Assembly: GCA_003024785.1 (NCBI GenBank)
Contig: PUQB01000001.1
Span: forward strand, 2,431,501-2,495,500
Length of the DNA stretch: 64,000 bases
Direction: 5' to 3'
From: Selaginella tamariscina
Lineage: Eukaryota > Streptophyta > Lycopodiopsida > Selaginellales > Selaginellaceae
Below are positions 45,933 to 58,399 of the stretch, one piece after another (the first letter of the stretch is position 1; every line of letters begins with the position of its first letter). Below the pieces are notes generated by a model. That model was not told the origin of the DNA. It saw only the letters and a list, made by a program, of their open reading frames with translations, and did no database searches. A program made the translations under genes and the position numbers.

Positions 45933-46680
45933 CTATGAGAAATGGGGAAAATAATCAGGAAAATGATAATAAAAACCTTATATTTCGTTTAATAATCAGA
46001 CTGTACTAAATACCTTATATTTTGTATGATTATATAATTTTATGGATCAAATTAATTCTTACCTGTGTATAGCAAAATCCAGATCCTGCCGCCTTCCGAT
46101 TTGTTCCTGGGGTCCAAAATGACCTAAAAAGCGATTCTGTCTCCTATCTGTGCCTTACACGTGGATCCTTGCTCGTGCTTCCGTGGCAATATTCTGTGTC
46201 TCAACGTGGCACAACCGGGTTGTTGTTACACCTTGTCCCATCTGCTCTTTAGATAGATTAGTTTAATAAATTAGATAACCATGAATTATTATTTTAAGTA
46301 CTTTGCACTTTAACGAATTGTGTTCTTTTACGTGTCGCCTAACTACAAAATCAATATATACACACTGTATATATATATATATATTATACTGTATTAGCAA
46401 ATGACACACACACACACACAACGTCATAATGTGTTTATAATGTATTTTATAATATATTAAACTCTTTAGCAGCTTCTCAGAGATAACCCGATGAAATGAA
46501 ACACAAATATATAAAATATAAAGAAACATTTAAAACTGCTTGTCATGGAAAGAGTGATTTGTAACAATTTGATAGTATGCAATATACTAGCATGAGTTAC
46601 TGTTCATGCAACCCATCAAGTCAACACCCAACAGAAAACGCATACTATGCACACATGCATCTCTCTCTCTCTCTCTCTCT

Positions 46681-46743
<63 letters not shown>

Positions 46744-46784
46744 ACCTACACGATACACAGAGCTTCTTAAAGAACAATATATGC

Positions 46785-46869
<85 letters not shown>

Positions 46870-47578
46870 TTGAGCACCTACACGATACACAGAGCTTCTT
46901 AAAGAACAAAATAGCAACGATGACAAATGGCAACTGTTTTTCTATAAATTATTAATTTTAAAGACACGGTAAATTCGTGAAAATACTGTGGTGAAATATT
47001 ATCTTAATTTTAACCATGGTGAATATTTTAACTTTAACCATGGTGAATATTCACAATATTGCTAATAGTTCGTGGTATGTAGTGTGTACATATATAAACG
47101 ACACGTACATGAAGAGTATATGAGTATATTAGAACATACTACATATAAAATCGGCGCCCACACAACATAAGCACATGCAGATTCTTCAGCTACTACATTC
47201 TTTTCATTTATGTAAATATGCAAGTTTTTATAACTTGCGAATTTGAATTTAAATAGGGCGGGAAGTCGCTTAGAAATCACATAGGACTTGTTCCTTGGAA
47301 TGTTATCTGCAAATTCCCAACATACACGTTACGGTGACCAGGCGGAATTTGGCATCTTCCGTAGAAGAAAACGGAGCACAAAAAACGCGACCTGACCACG
47401 TCGCACCACGTTCCACGCTCTACCACGTGGCACCGTGTTGGCCGTGGGATAAGAGATCGCCGGCTTGTCTGAAGTGCTTGGTCTATTTGGGAATCTAGGA
47501 CGATTCCTACTGTTCCTCAATCAATCACTCGATCTCTGCAATCTCAGTTCCCTTAGTCGGATTTCTGATCACAAACTG
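45933..47578. other. Intergenic region with microsatellites
   Basis: Divergent promoter region of the lipase (-) and RIN4-like (+) genes. It holds (TA)n at 46369-46385, (CA)n at 46406-46420 and the duplicated microsatellite block at 46656-46911. Frames of Ser-Leu or Arg-Glu repeats there are microsatellite artefacts. No gene was seen. Confidence 0.6.
46656..46911. repeat. Two copies of a microsatellite-plus-36-bp unit
   Basis: Each unit is TGCA, (TC)n, (TA)n, (GA)n, then AGCACCTACACGATACACAG and CTTCTTAAAGAACAA. Copy 1 is 46656-46779 and copy 2 about 46782-46911. Because TC pairs with GA and TA with itself, each unit can fold into a long hairpin. Copy 2 has an added (CA)n. Confidence 0.9.
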
Positions 47579-48636
47579 ATGGCAGTAAGTGTGTGTGCGT
47601 GCGTGTGCAGTAAATTTAGCTATGTTCAAATGAATTCTTTGCAGCAGCAGAGAGGCACGCACGTGCCACGATTTGGGACCTGGGATGCAAACGACCACGC
47701 TCCTTTCACCAAGGTGTTTGACACAGCAAGAGCAGGGAGAGGTGGGAAAATGATCAATCCCAACGATCCAGAGCAGAACCCGGATGCATTCCTAAAGCCC
47801 CCAACTCCTCCCCCAAAATCCCACGACGCCGGCCACTCAGATCCACATGGGAGACGCAGCAGGCGTGCAAGTAGAGAGGAGGGGGAGTTGAGGAAATACA
47901 TGGGATCTCCCGCTCGGAAACCTGCTGTTGCCCGGACTGCATCCTCTGCTTCTGACCATGGAAAAATCCGCTCTCCGCTGCATCCTCAACCCAATCCCAA
48001 GGTAGATTTTCATGTTTCATTTCTGCAAGGGGAATGTTTTAGTGTCAGAGGGACATATGCATGTGTTGTATTCACACATTATACTTGCCGTGCTTTGTAT
48101 GCCATCTACGGTGTGCTACAAGACAATGTGTATGTCACATCTCACATTTGTCTTGATACAAGCTGGCTACTATGCAATGTATGATAGTATAGTCTAAATG
48201 CAAACTGAAGACAGGAAATAACGATATCATCTATAATTCTAGTTCATGATGTTGATATGCTGGAAAGCATACACATCATGCGTGCGTGCGTGTGTATGTG
48301 TGTGGTATATTCACATCCTATTGTACAGGTTGCTCCTACGTTGCCAAAGTTTGGGGATTGGGATGCAAAGGATCCTTCATCTGGGGAAGGATTCACAGTG
48401 ATATTCAATAATGCACGTAATGAGAAGCAATCTGGAGGGCCTGGCCGTGGCCCTCAAATGACCAACGGAGCCATGCCATCCTTCGATTCTCAACATCATC
48501 ATAACCAAGAACAGGAACACAAGCGAGTAAGTTTCCACACACACACACACACGAATATGCATACACACACATGTATATGATCTCATTTGATTTTATTGCT
48601 TAATTACAGAGAAACTGGTTTTGCTGCTTTTCTTGA
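47579..48636 (+). CDS. RIN4-like protein with two NOI domains
   Basis: Exons 47579-47584 (only six coding bases, ATGGCA), 47645-48001, 48329-48526 and 48610-48636. NOI-1 starts THVPRFGTWDANDHAPFTKVF. NOI-2 has TLPKFGDWDAKD followed by FTVIFNNAR. Both carry the (V/L)PxFGxW core that in Arabidopsis RIN4 is the AvrRpt2 protease cleavage site. The linker is Ser/Pro/Arg-rich and disordered. The last exon encodes RNWFCCFS, whose Cys pair is the likely palmitoylation site for plasma-membrane attachment. RIN4 itself is a guarded immune regulator; whether this homologue has that role is unknown. The frame is intact. It is tail to tail with the kinesin gene (182 bp). Confidence 0.93.
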
Positions 48637-48818
48637 GCACACGTTTGATTCTTTCTCGTATTGTATACAACGTTAGCAATTAACTATATTCTTTTATTTC
48701 TTGTCTAAATATCTATAGTTCATATACTATGTATATATTTCTAAATGCTGATAATGCTTGTATCTATTATGTTGTTGACTTCTATACGAAGCAAACCATA
48801 TCGTTTGTGATTATGTAC

Positions 48819-49517
48819 TTACCGTGCCCTTAGTAAATGTAGCACGCTAAACACAGCTGCTTTGAAAGACCACCTTGCCACATCATGACTTTCCCCCGAC
48901 TTGCAGTTCGAACCCACTTCATGAACTCCTTGCGTTCCTCCTCTAAGAGGCCTAATTATCTGTGCCTTACGTACAGATAACGTCTTCGTATTACCTATTA
49001 AACAGAAAAATGTGTTATAAACATACTTGTGTGTGTGTGAGAGAGAGAGAGAGAACCTGGAACATCTCCTCCGCATTTGGTTAACAAGTCCTTGTAAGCA
49101 AGCAACTGGACCTCCAACATTTCCTTTTCACCAGCCATCTGCAAATTTGCATGACATGTATGTGACTTGCCTTATATATGTATATGTTAGTGCATCCATA
49201 GATATATTATCCAGTTGATGTAACATACATATCACCATGTATATGCTGTGTGTGTGTGTTATGTATACCTTGTTAAGTTTTTTTCCCAGTGTTTGAACTG
49301 TAATCTCAAAAACAGCTAGCGTTTTTGAAAGTTCCTCATTAACCACCTCTTCACGATCCGTTTCTACTGGATCGCTGTATAATAGCCCTTCTTCCTCGAA
49401 TAGCTGCTTTAATATTTCACCTATATTATGCAAGCTTGGTGTTTTCTTCGAAAGAGCTAGCTTCAGCTGCTTGGCAATGGTAATGAGTAATTATTTGAAT
49501 AACTAAAACCTGGTCAG

Positions 49518-49571
<54 letters not shown>

Positions 49572-50158
49572 GTTCAACAATTCTGGCTCAGCTAATATAT
49601 ACCTTTTCAATTACTCCGATGCATTGAGGACCATTCACGAGAGTATATGTTACTGTAGTACCTATAATATATATGAAATAATAACTAATTTATCAAATAA
49701 TTTAATATACTTTTTATGTTGATGGATATATATTAATATCTTATGTTATAGGAAAACGAATGTATTTACCTTCATTTATTAAAGAGTTGAGTCGAGCGTT
49801 TAGCATAATCACTTGAGACCTTAACTGCTCGCATTCACCTTCGGCTTTCGCCAGCAGCTGTTCGAGTTCATACCTCGACCTTTCTGCGTTTACTTTGGGC
49901 TTGTTCTTTATTTGTTTGGCCCTGCACGTGAAAAACTTATAAGTATCATGCAGCACCTAACACCTAGTCCTATATTAAGCATTTATAAAACTTTATTAAC
50001 AGTAAACCGCACCTCAGTCCGAAACGCAAGGTGGACAAAGTCTCAGATGCATTATACGGGCTCGATGAGCAGCAGCAAAGCAAAGCGGTCCTAGAATTTC
50101 CACCCTGTGCAGACGCAGACGCATATATTCATGTATGTGTATGCATGATATATATATA

Positions 50159-50191
<33 letters not shown>

Positions 50192-52372
50192 TGTTACCAA
50201 AGACTCTTGCAGGATCCTCGTCAACTTTGAGTCACGGTAAGGTATATGGCATGCCTTCTCTACAAATTGAACCTTTTATCACATAGACAATAACACATAT
50301 AAACAAGACATGTACTTGTGTATACGCATACCGACATAATACAAACCCGTATAAAAATTTACAATCCGATACCTACCGCTGGTAAGAGCGTTAATAACGT
50401 TTCCGAGGGCAGAAAGGGACCTGTTAATGGTCTTTGCTTCTGTAAGGAGTTTGCCTTCAGCACAAGTCTTCTCCACTTTCTCAGATCCCGCAAGGTCCAC
50501 GAGAAAAAGCTTTCCAGTTTTCACACTGCATGTATATCATGCAAAATCGTTATTGATAATAATGGTTATCCTTAGCATCTAAAGAAATGTGAAAAAAAAC
50601 GAATATGCCTGTCTGTCCACTATGATACTCGAGAAAACTTTCAACCTTCTGTCCTCCGTGTTTGTTTGCTGAATGTTGATCAACACGACGCAATGGCTTC
50701 TGCTGCTATTGCAGTTCATGTCTGAACTTATTGAGAAAATACAACCGTGTAGATATGTGTATATGTCCGTGCGTATGTGAGCGTGGGTGTGTGTGATATA
50801 CAAAAGGATACGAGTTGCACCAACAGCCCTGTTTGATATTCCCACCTGCAATCACGGTCCAAGTTGCATCTCTAAGGATGTACTTAAATTTCAGTACCTG
50901 TACGAGCTCCATCATTTCTTGCTCCGTTTGAACATAAACCTGCACATGATCAACTGGATTAATTATATAACAACACATTTAGTGTGTGTGCTCGCGCGTG
51001 CGTGCAGAGAGGGAGGGAGTGAGAGAGCACCTCTGAAGCCTCCGCAATGAAAATCCCGCGCGTTTTATCTTCTTTCACCTGCAGGTTGTCTTTTGTAGAG
51101 TCGAAAAGATCTCTAGATATATAAAAAAAAAAAAAACACTGTCAGTGTTTAAGAGAAAAGGTTAATCCGGACCTTATTTTCTCCATGTAGATTTCCACCT
51201 GCGTCCGATTTCGAAAATCTCTCTCTTCTCTCTCTTCTCTCACTCACTCACACACACACACACGCATGCACCCACGCAACGTGTGCACACATATATACCA
51301 GATAGATACACACACAAATATAGTTTCAGTTACCATTGACAACTTGATGATGAATTCCACTGTTGGATCCGCTGTTTCAATGTACTGAAAAATGCAGCGT
51401 GCGACCCTTGGCAGAATCCCCTTATGCTTATGATCGTCGGAGCCCTAAAAATAAATAAAACAAACAAGAATAAAAAAAGCAACTAAAGACTCACCTCCAT
51501 GCTGTACGTCTTGCCAGCTCCAGTCTAGACAAGGTATATGAGAATATTGAAGATGTATGACAAGTACCGACATACATCTTAGAAATATAGACCCACGTAC
51601 TTTTTCTTTGTTAGCGTAATCATATACAATATATGTGTGTGTTACACAAATACAGACATACAAAAAAAAGTATATGAACTTTCACGTGTATAAACACGCA
51701 CGTACGTTCTCCTATGTATATATACGCACAATACACAGGCAAAAACACAGAACCCCATATTACCTGTCCATATGCAAGGACAGTCCCATTGATGGCGGTC
51801 ATGGCATCTAATTACACAGAAACAGAGAGATCATTACAAAGAAGCGAAATGGATAGTTTGCAAACCTTGTACAATGGGGAGGGCAACAAAATCGAAGACT
51901 TGCTCTTGGGTGGATTTTTCTCCGAAAACTCTATCGAAGGAGAATGCAAAATCTCCCTCTTTGTCGTCCTGTCCGTCATTGTAGGCGGAAAAAAAATATA
52001 TGAAATTTGTTAGAATGCAGAAGGATCGAGGTAAAAATCTGGATGAATAAGTAAGAATCGAGCCACAAAAAACAGATTTGGGATGGATAAGTAAGGATCG
52101 AGTCACAAAACATGAACTTTGGGATGAATATGCAAGAATCGAGCTAAAACCATGAAATTTGGGATGGATAAGTATGAAGCGAGCTGAGAAATATGAACTT
52201 TGGGATGAAGAAGCAAGATTTGGATGAGTAAGAGCTAGAAAAACAAAGAATGCAGAGAAATGACCTTAAAATCAAAGGACTGATCGTCGTGGATACGGAA
52301 TCCAGGTGCATCGCCCGCCATCTCCTTGGCAGTCTGCGGCCTGAAGCGCACGCACACCACTACATGCGACAT
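48819..52372 (-). CDS. Kinesin-1-like motor protein (KIN-1 type)
   Basis: About 18 short exons, from 52372-52265 ([12 protein letters not shown]) to 48819. The P-loop [13 protein letters not shown] is split over exons 51807-51764, 51524-51495 (30 nt) and 51444-51334. Switch I is NSSRSH (about 50690-50710), switch II is LVDLAGSEK in exon 50528-50379, and [11 protein letters not shown] and [13 protein letters not shown] follow. The neck region [15 protein letters not shown] is in 49923-49772. A coiled-coil tail with a stretch [13 protein letters not shown] and a basic terminus ([11 protein letters not shown]) completes about 470 residues, the usual size for plant KIN-1. It should walk toward microtubule plus ends. 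All junctions I checked keep phase, so this long gene is unbroken, unlike many neighbours. Confidence 0.92.
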
Positions 52373-52600
52373 TCTTCCCTGCTTAGGGTTCTAACAGCCC
52401 TAAACACTTTCCCGCCATTTCTGCCCTAAATCCTCTACTTCATGAAGGTTGATCCGTTCCGTGGGCTTGTCGTGCATGATATGATGTGGATTCTTTGGTT
52501 TGTGTGTATGTGTTTGTGCGAGGGAGAGTGTGTGTATGTCAGAAAGATTTTTGCATCTATGGGTGTGTGTATGCATGTTGGAATCGGAAGGACGGGGAGA

Positions 52601-53125
52601 CAGTGATTCAGGTGTCTTCTCTTGTTAGCAGACAACACTCAGTTTCTTAATAAGCTTTTACTCTGCAGAGGCAACTGTGACAGTGGAATATCTGAAATTT
52701 CTGTAGTTGAGCGGAACCCTGAACCAGCATGAGCTGTTGGATGTTCTTCTTGTGGGGGACAAGTTTCTTGTTGGAAAAGCTCTTGAGAATTCCTTTGAAC
52801 GTAGACTTTGCAATACAATTATGCAATCTCGTGTAGGAATGAATAACTAAGTATATGATGCAAAAATGAAATTTATAATAATTATAAATTAATGATAATA
52901 TTTGATTTTGATGAGCAAGTAAAATTACTTGGTTTACACACACATATATATTGTTTGATTGATAAATTATAATAATATATAATGATTCAGTACTATATAA
53001 CTGTTGGCTCATTCCGATTTGTTTTTAGAATTATAATTTTGTTAGTTTTAAATATAGTTTCAAAAGTAATAACTAATAAATATGTAATTATGTAGTGTAT
53101 TATTCTAATACAAATATATATATTA
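52601..53125 (+). pseudogene. Internally deleted duplicate of the BTB-BACK-TRAF gene region
   Basis: 52601-52810 matches 54041-54300 (end of exon 2, intron and exon 3 of the next gene). The match includes CAGTGATTCAGG, the acceptor GCAGAGGCAAC and GGGGGACAAGTTTCT. It has an in-frame TAG (52707-52709). 52815-53125 matches 55790-56145, the 3' flank of the same gene. About 1.5 kb between these two parts is missing, with the join near TTTGCAATACAATTATGCAATC, where both parents contain TTTGCAAT. Confidence 0.85.
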
Positions 53126-53646
53126 TTATGATACATACATATGTCTATTTGTATAGTATGCTTGCTTGTAGTTTATCTCTATACATATGATATAATATGT
53201 ATATTTTATATGTTGAACCATATATAATTACATACAATTATGTATACACTTAATACTTGCTGTTTAACAGCTTCATATATAAAAATCATACTCGTGATTA
53301 TTCATGTAGGGTTTAGGGTTTAGGATTTATACCCATGATAAAAATATAATAAGAAGGTAGCACCTCCTTTCCTCTTTATGCGTATCTTAAGAAATTCTCT
53401 GACAAACACACACACACACACACATATATATATGACATAAGTGTTGTAAAGTTTTGATTATCGACTTGAATAGGAACCACCATTATTTGTTAAATATTGT
53501 CTCGGACTTATAACTTGGGACACCTATACCAAAATATTAATAAATGTATTGTTAACATATTAAATGTTTTAAGAAAAAAATAATAATTTAATATTGTGGG
53601 CGAGCCTCTGTTTGTAGGGTTCGATCGAGGGAGTGAATCTGGAGCT

Positions 53647-55235
53647 ATGAAGGGATTTCCAGGCTTTGGCTTCAACGATGAGCGGTTTTCCGATAAGGTC
53701 CTTCACCTGGTCCACTGTGGTAAAACGGAGAAAATTAATATCAACTCCTTGACCTTGTCCCAGCATAGTGATTTCTTCAAGAAGGTTTTCTCCGTGGGCT
53801 TCCTGTGTATGAAGAGTGCATGCGTTTATGTGTGTATTCTGGTTCGAGTGTGTGTGCATGTGTGTGTGAGAGAGAGAAAGAACATGTGTGTGTGTCTCTT
53901 TTGGTCTTCAAGAAAGTTTTGTGCATGTATGAGACTGTGTTATGCATGCTAGCTCTCACTCTGGCCTAATATATGATATAAACAGCTATTTACGAGTGGA
54001 ACGGAGGAAGCAAACGGAAGGGAACTGCAAGTCCAAGCAAACAGTGATTCAGGTATTATTCCTTGCTTAAAAAAACACCCAGTTTTAACAAGCTTCTACT
54101 TTGCAGAGGCAACTGCAACCATCGAAGTTCTAAAATTTATGTACCTTGGAGAATTGAACGGAACCCTGAACCAACAGGAGCTGCTGGATGTGCTTCTCGT
54201 GGGGGACAAGTTTCTATCAGAGTGTTGTATTGAAGCTTGCTTGGAAAAGCTGTTGACACTCCCTATGAGTGTAGACTTTGCAATACAATGTGTGGCTCGG
54301 TTGCCTTCAACAGACGCCGTCAGCCCTCTGAAAGCTGAAGCTGAAAATTTCTTTCTGCAGAATTTCAAGGTTACAAACTCAAGGTACAAATACTGTGTGT
54401 GTGTGTGTGTGAAATTGTATTGATAAACTATGTCTGTGTGACATGTGAAGTGATGTAAGAGGTTTACCTGTTGGTGTTTTCGACCTTCTTGTGAAGAAGA
54501 AGGCCATCGATGTAAACAAAGTTCATAATGTGGCCATGAGCTGGGCAGATGAATCCTTTACCAATGAAAGCGAGAAAGTGCAAGCTCTCCATGAAGTACT
54601 CCCGCACATCAACTATTGGGACATGCCCGCGGCGGACCTAATGCACATCTTTGAAACCAGCTCTCGCCAGGAGTATGGCTACATGTGCGTGCCAAGTTTG
54701 GCACATGGCTTCGTCGTGAAGTTTCGGAAGATTATGAATCTCCAAATGCAGAAGTATTTTTCATGGAAGATGAAGAACTTCTCTACTCTAACTGGCAGCA
54801 TAAAATCAGATGTTTTCCAGGCTGCAGGTGCCGAATGGTACTTTGTTATTGTTTTATCATTGTGCAGAAAGCTTTTAACGACTTACAGGGAACTCTCTGC
54901 TTGGAAAGACTCTCCCCCCGGTGGCTACTTGTCTTTGTTTCTCAAAGCCGTCACAGATACAACTCTTGGACATACCTGGAATGTTGAATTAAGCATTCCG
55001 AAGGCGACAGAGAAGTATGCCCGCGGTAAAAACAATTTGTATATAAGCTTGATTTGTGATTTATATGAATTCATCTGCAGCTTACCAACATAAGGTGGTT
55101 GATGAGTCTACCAGATTGTCTGGAATTGATCAATTTATTTCGCTGGAGAAAATACGACATGGTGGTTATTTGAATGACGGTACTCTTACGGTAAACCTTT
55201 CTCTTTCCATGGTTCGCATGGCCAAGGAGTTTTAG
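53647..55235 (+). CDS. BTB-BACK-TRAF-like protein (POB1/LRB-related)
   Basis: Exons 53647-53784, 53986-54052, 54107-54383, 54460-55025 and 55081-55235, all joined in phase, about 400 residues. The start is MKGFPGFGFNDERFSD. The BTB domain is shortened at the front: HQ-like SLTLSQHSDFFKKLFTSG, then VLKFMYLGELNGTLN and VLLVGDKFLSECCIEACLEKL. The BACK domain follows (VGVFDLLVKKKAIDV, AMSWADESFTNE, LPHINYWDM). The C-terminal part resembles a MATH/TRAF fold (FSWKMKNFSTLTGSIKSDVF, PPGGYLSLFLKA, FISLEKIRHGGYL). POB1/LRB proteins of this order are Cullin-3 adaptors, some acting on light signalling. MATH-BTB (BPM) proteins have the reverse order. The stretch EWYFVIVLSLCRK in exon 4 could instead be a retained mini-intron. 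Confidence 0.85.
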
Positions 55236-55677
55236 ATGTTTGATCTCCTTTTGTTAATAAAACATGTTGACGCGTTTGGTTATATAACTCACAAGTCCTT
55301 TTATAAAGTCTTTCCCGCCTATTTAAATTCAATTCACGTTCTATAATATTAGTTGGACATTTTGAAAAGCTATACTATATGATCAAACTTCATTTTGAAA
55401 AGCTATACAATGTAATCAACTTCATTTTTCAGACAAATATTCATACATATATATATGTATGTGTATATATAAGCCAAGGTACCAATCTGTAAATTTAATT
55501 TCCAAGCTACTTACTAAACAATGTATACTTTTTATTTTAATTATTTTATTATTTGCTTATAATTTTTATTATATATTTTCTTATGAATTTGGTTTAGATG
55601 TACTACTACGTGTGTGGATGTAAGAGTATATTATATAAATACATATAAATAAAATTATATACTTATTTTTGGTTTGC

Positions 55678-55732
<55 letters not shown>

Positions 55733-56672
55733 ATACAATATCTCCAGCTAATATTATAGGAGGGCAGATTTTGTCCATCTGTTAGTGTTAACTTTGCAAT
55801 CTCGTGTTTGTATAGGAATAAATAAGAATGTCTTTATGTGTGTGTGAGTGAGTGTGACTGTATGTATTTGCGAATGTAAATCAAATTTATATTAATTATT
55901 ATAAGTTAAATTGATTTTGATGTACGAGTAAAATTACTTGTTTTACACACACGCGCATGCACATATATATATTGTTGATCGTCCAGAGCAAAATAAATTC
56001 TAATGATTTAGTATTATATATAACTGCTGGCTCATTCAGATTATTTGTATTAGAATTAAAAGTATTGTAATTTTTAAATAATCGTCAACATAATTTCAGA
56101 AGTAATCACTAATAAATATGTAGTGGATTATTCTAATACAAAATGTGTGTGTATCTCTCTCTCTATGTGTGTGTGTGTTTGTATATGTGTCCAACCCGAT
56201 GGACACGGTGATTGTGCATTTCTTTTTCAAACCATCCTTTAAATATATAAGACATAACAGTTGTTTTAGAGGTGAAACAACAATATGTTTGTTAAGAGTC
56301 ATCGTTAGAGAAATACCTTAACAAATGATTTGTCATGCTCCGTTTGAAGGCTTCTTTCATGTCCTGACTGATGCCCTTCCCTATTTATAGGGATTTGAGA
56401 TAAAGGAGACAAAAGGATGGGCCCAAAAATTAGACATCTAGATTCAAACATAGGTGTAAGAGTTCTCCACTATGGCAATTATGGAAATTGAATTCCACTT
56501 TTGTTAGGGCCATAATCTCCTTGTTTGTTAAATTTGTTCCAACGGCAACGATACCAAGAACACTATTTGGCACTTGAGAAACATTAAAAAAAATTATTAA
56601 GAATGTAAAATGTTTATTGTAAAAAGTATTAGGGTTTTGGTAAAATGTGAGACTAGTTAGTAGTTAGTACTA
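55236..56672. other. AT-rich flank between the BTB gene and the transposon
   Basis: 55790-56145 is duplicated at 52815-53125. A (TA)n(GA)n tract lies at 55681-55732 and (TC)n/(TG)n at 56153-56182. No gene is seen. The last five bases, TACTA, are the transposon target site. Confidence 0.6.
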
Positions 56673-56688
56673 GGGGCCTCCGCACCCA
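56673..56688 (+). repeat. Left terminal inverted repeat of the Harbinger element
   Basis: GGGGCCTCCGCACCCA, exact complement of 60438-60453. After it both sides become T-rich (ctttttattttt here, tttttttgacac at the other end). Confidence 0.9.
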
Positions 56689-57040
56689 CTTTTTATTTTT
56701 GAATGGAACTTTTCAAAAAGTTTTTTGGGTTTTAATATTCATTTTGCACCGGTCAAAAAAGTGGAATATACCAATATCTTTTTGAGTTTACTTTTTAAGT
56801 ATATTCTTTTAAAAGAAAAGTTAAAAGGTACCAAAAAAGATTTCAATCTGCACTTAAATTAAAAGATTCTCTATAAAAGTGCCTCTTGCACACAACCCCT
56901 TTTAAGTTAAAATTTTTTGGATTGAAAATTCAAATTCAAATTTCAAATTTATATTCAAACTTAAACTCAAGAGCGGCAAGCAATCCACTGAGCAATTGCA
57001 TTTTGCACCACTTTCCCCTCATCCGTCTCGGGTGCTCTCT

Positions 57041-58275
57041 CTACATCCTCCTCCTAGTCCTCCCCAGCATCCTCTCTCGCTCCGCAAGCAAAGCCTCTGC
57101 ATCGGTGTCCTTGAAATCAATGAGCAAGTTGTGCAAAATGCAACAACTTGCCCAAATGTTGGGCATGTTTTCCACGCTCATCGCCTGTTTGTAATCTACG
57201 AACCTGAACTTCTGCTTGAGCAGGCCGAAAGCATTCTCCACGACGACGCGAGCCTTCCTATGTTCCTTGTTGTAGTTCACCATGATCGCGGTTGATCCGG
57301 CTCCATCTGAAATACACCAAACTGAATATTGAAAATGAAGATTCACACAACTATACCTTTGTATGGCGTCATGATCTGTGGTCGGAGCTCGTATCCCTGG
57401 TCTGCGACAAAGTACGGCTTCACCCTCTGGTCGAAAAGAATCACCTCGGGCTCCTCTAAAACTTCTCCATGCTGAAGCTGGCCGCTGATGGAGCTATTCC
57501 TCCAGACCCTCATGTCATGCAAGCTCCCTTCATACACACAAATAAGTAAAGACGAATGCAACAAATAAAACAAGTACCTGGCCACCCAGCATAAACATCG
57601 ATGAACCTCTTGCGAGCATCAATAATCGCTTGCATGACAATTGAGTAGTCGTTTTTCTTATCGTAGTAGTCCATGCCGCTGCCCTTCGGCTGGTTGATCA
57701 GAAAGTGAGTGCAATCGAGAGCCCCGACCACATTCGAAAGTGTCGTCCTCTTCACCCTCTAAAACTCGGTTGCTGCACTCACAATCTCCTCCTCAGTCTC
57801 CGGAAGCTTGATCACATACGCGAAGACCACTGTGATTGCCGCGCAAGTGTCCAACAAGATCTCGGTGAAAGTGGACTTCCCGATCGCGTACAACTCGGAG
57901 ATGGTCTTCACGTCTGAGCTGTGGATCAACTTGTGGAGAGTCGCTGCAACTCGAACTCGGACCGGAATAGCAACCGGTAGTGGGTATTCTGTCGCTGGAT
58001 CACCGGTGCTAGTTTCTCGCACAGAAAGTCGAAGCTGCTACGAGACATCATCAGCATCTCGTACCACCTCTTGTCGTCGTAGAACTCGCACATGAAGATC
58101 GGAACCAGGTGATCGATCTCGGCTTCACCCACCACTCACCCTCCTTCATCAACATTGTCCTTGCGGCTGCTCCAATCTGGTCCAGATGTTGCTGGTACAG
58201 CGGCATCTCCTCGTCCTCCTCGTTGTCATCGTCTTGTAGTTCTCGGAGTTGGGCGCTCAAGGACTCGACAAGCAT
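57041..58275 (-). pseudogene. HARBI1-like transposase (DDE nuclease), broken
   Basis: Minus strand from MLVESLSAQL. It has an acidic N-terminus and a helix region (EFYDDKRWYEMLMMSRSSFDFLCEKL). Next are the RVAATLHKLIHSS helix with KSTFTEIL, and the catalytic Asp residues in VGALDCTHF and SLHDMRVW. RVVVENAFGLLKQKF carries the catalytic Glu, and the C-terminal MPNIWASCCILHNLLID follows. Two short introns (about 57508-57572 and 57301-57354) keep phase. There are single-base frame changes near 58126 and 57975, and TAG 57759-57761 just before RVKRTT. The enzyme cuts and joins transposon ends together with ORF1. Catalytic residues are all present. Confidence 0.88.
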
Positions 58276-58399
58276 GTTGAAACTTGAAGGCCGGTCAATA
58301 TGAGCGACAAGATGAACATCAACAGCTGAAATAACAACAAAAACATTCATCTCTTAGAAACCAGCTTTTCTAAATGCAAGTACATGCTCCACTCTTCTA

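Noticed and set aside
53308-53336. Interstitial telomere
   Set aside because: Only two to three TTTAGGG-like units; too short to call.
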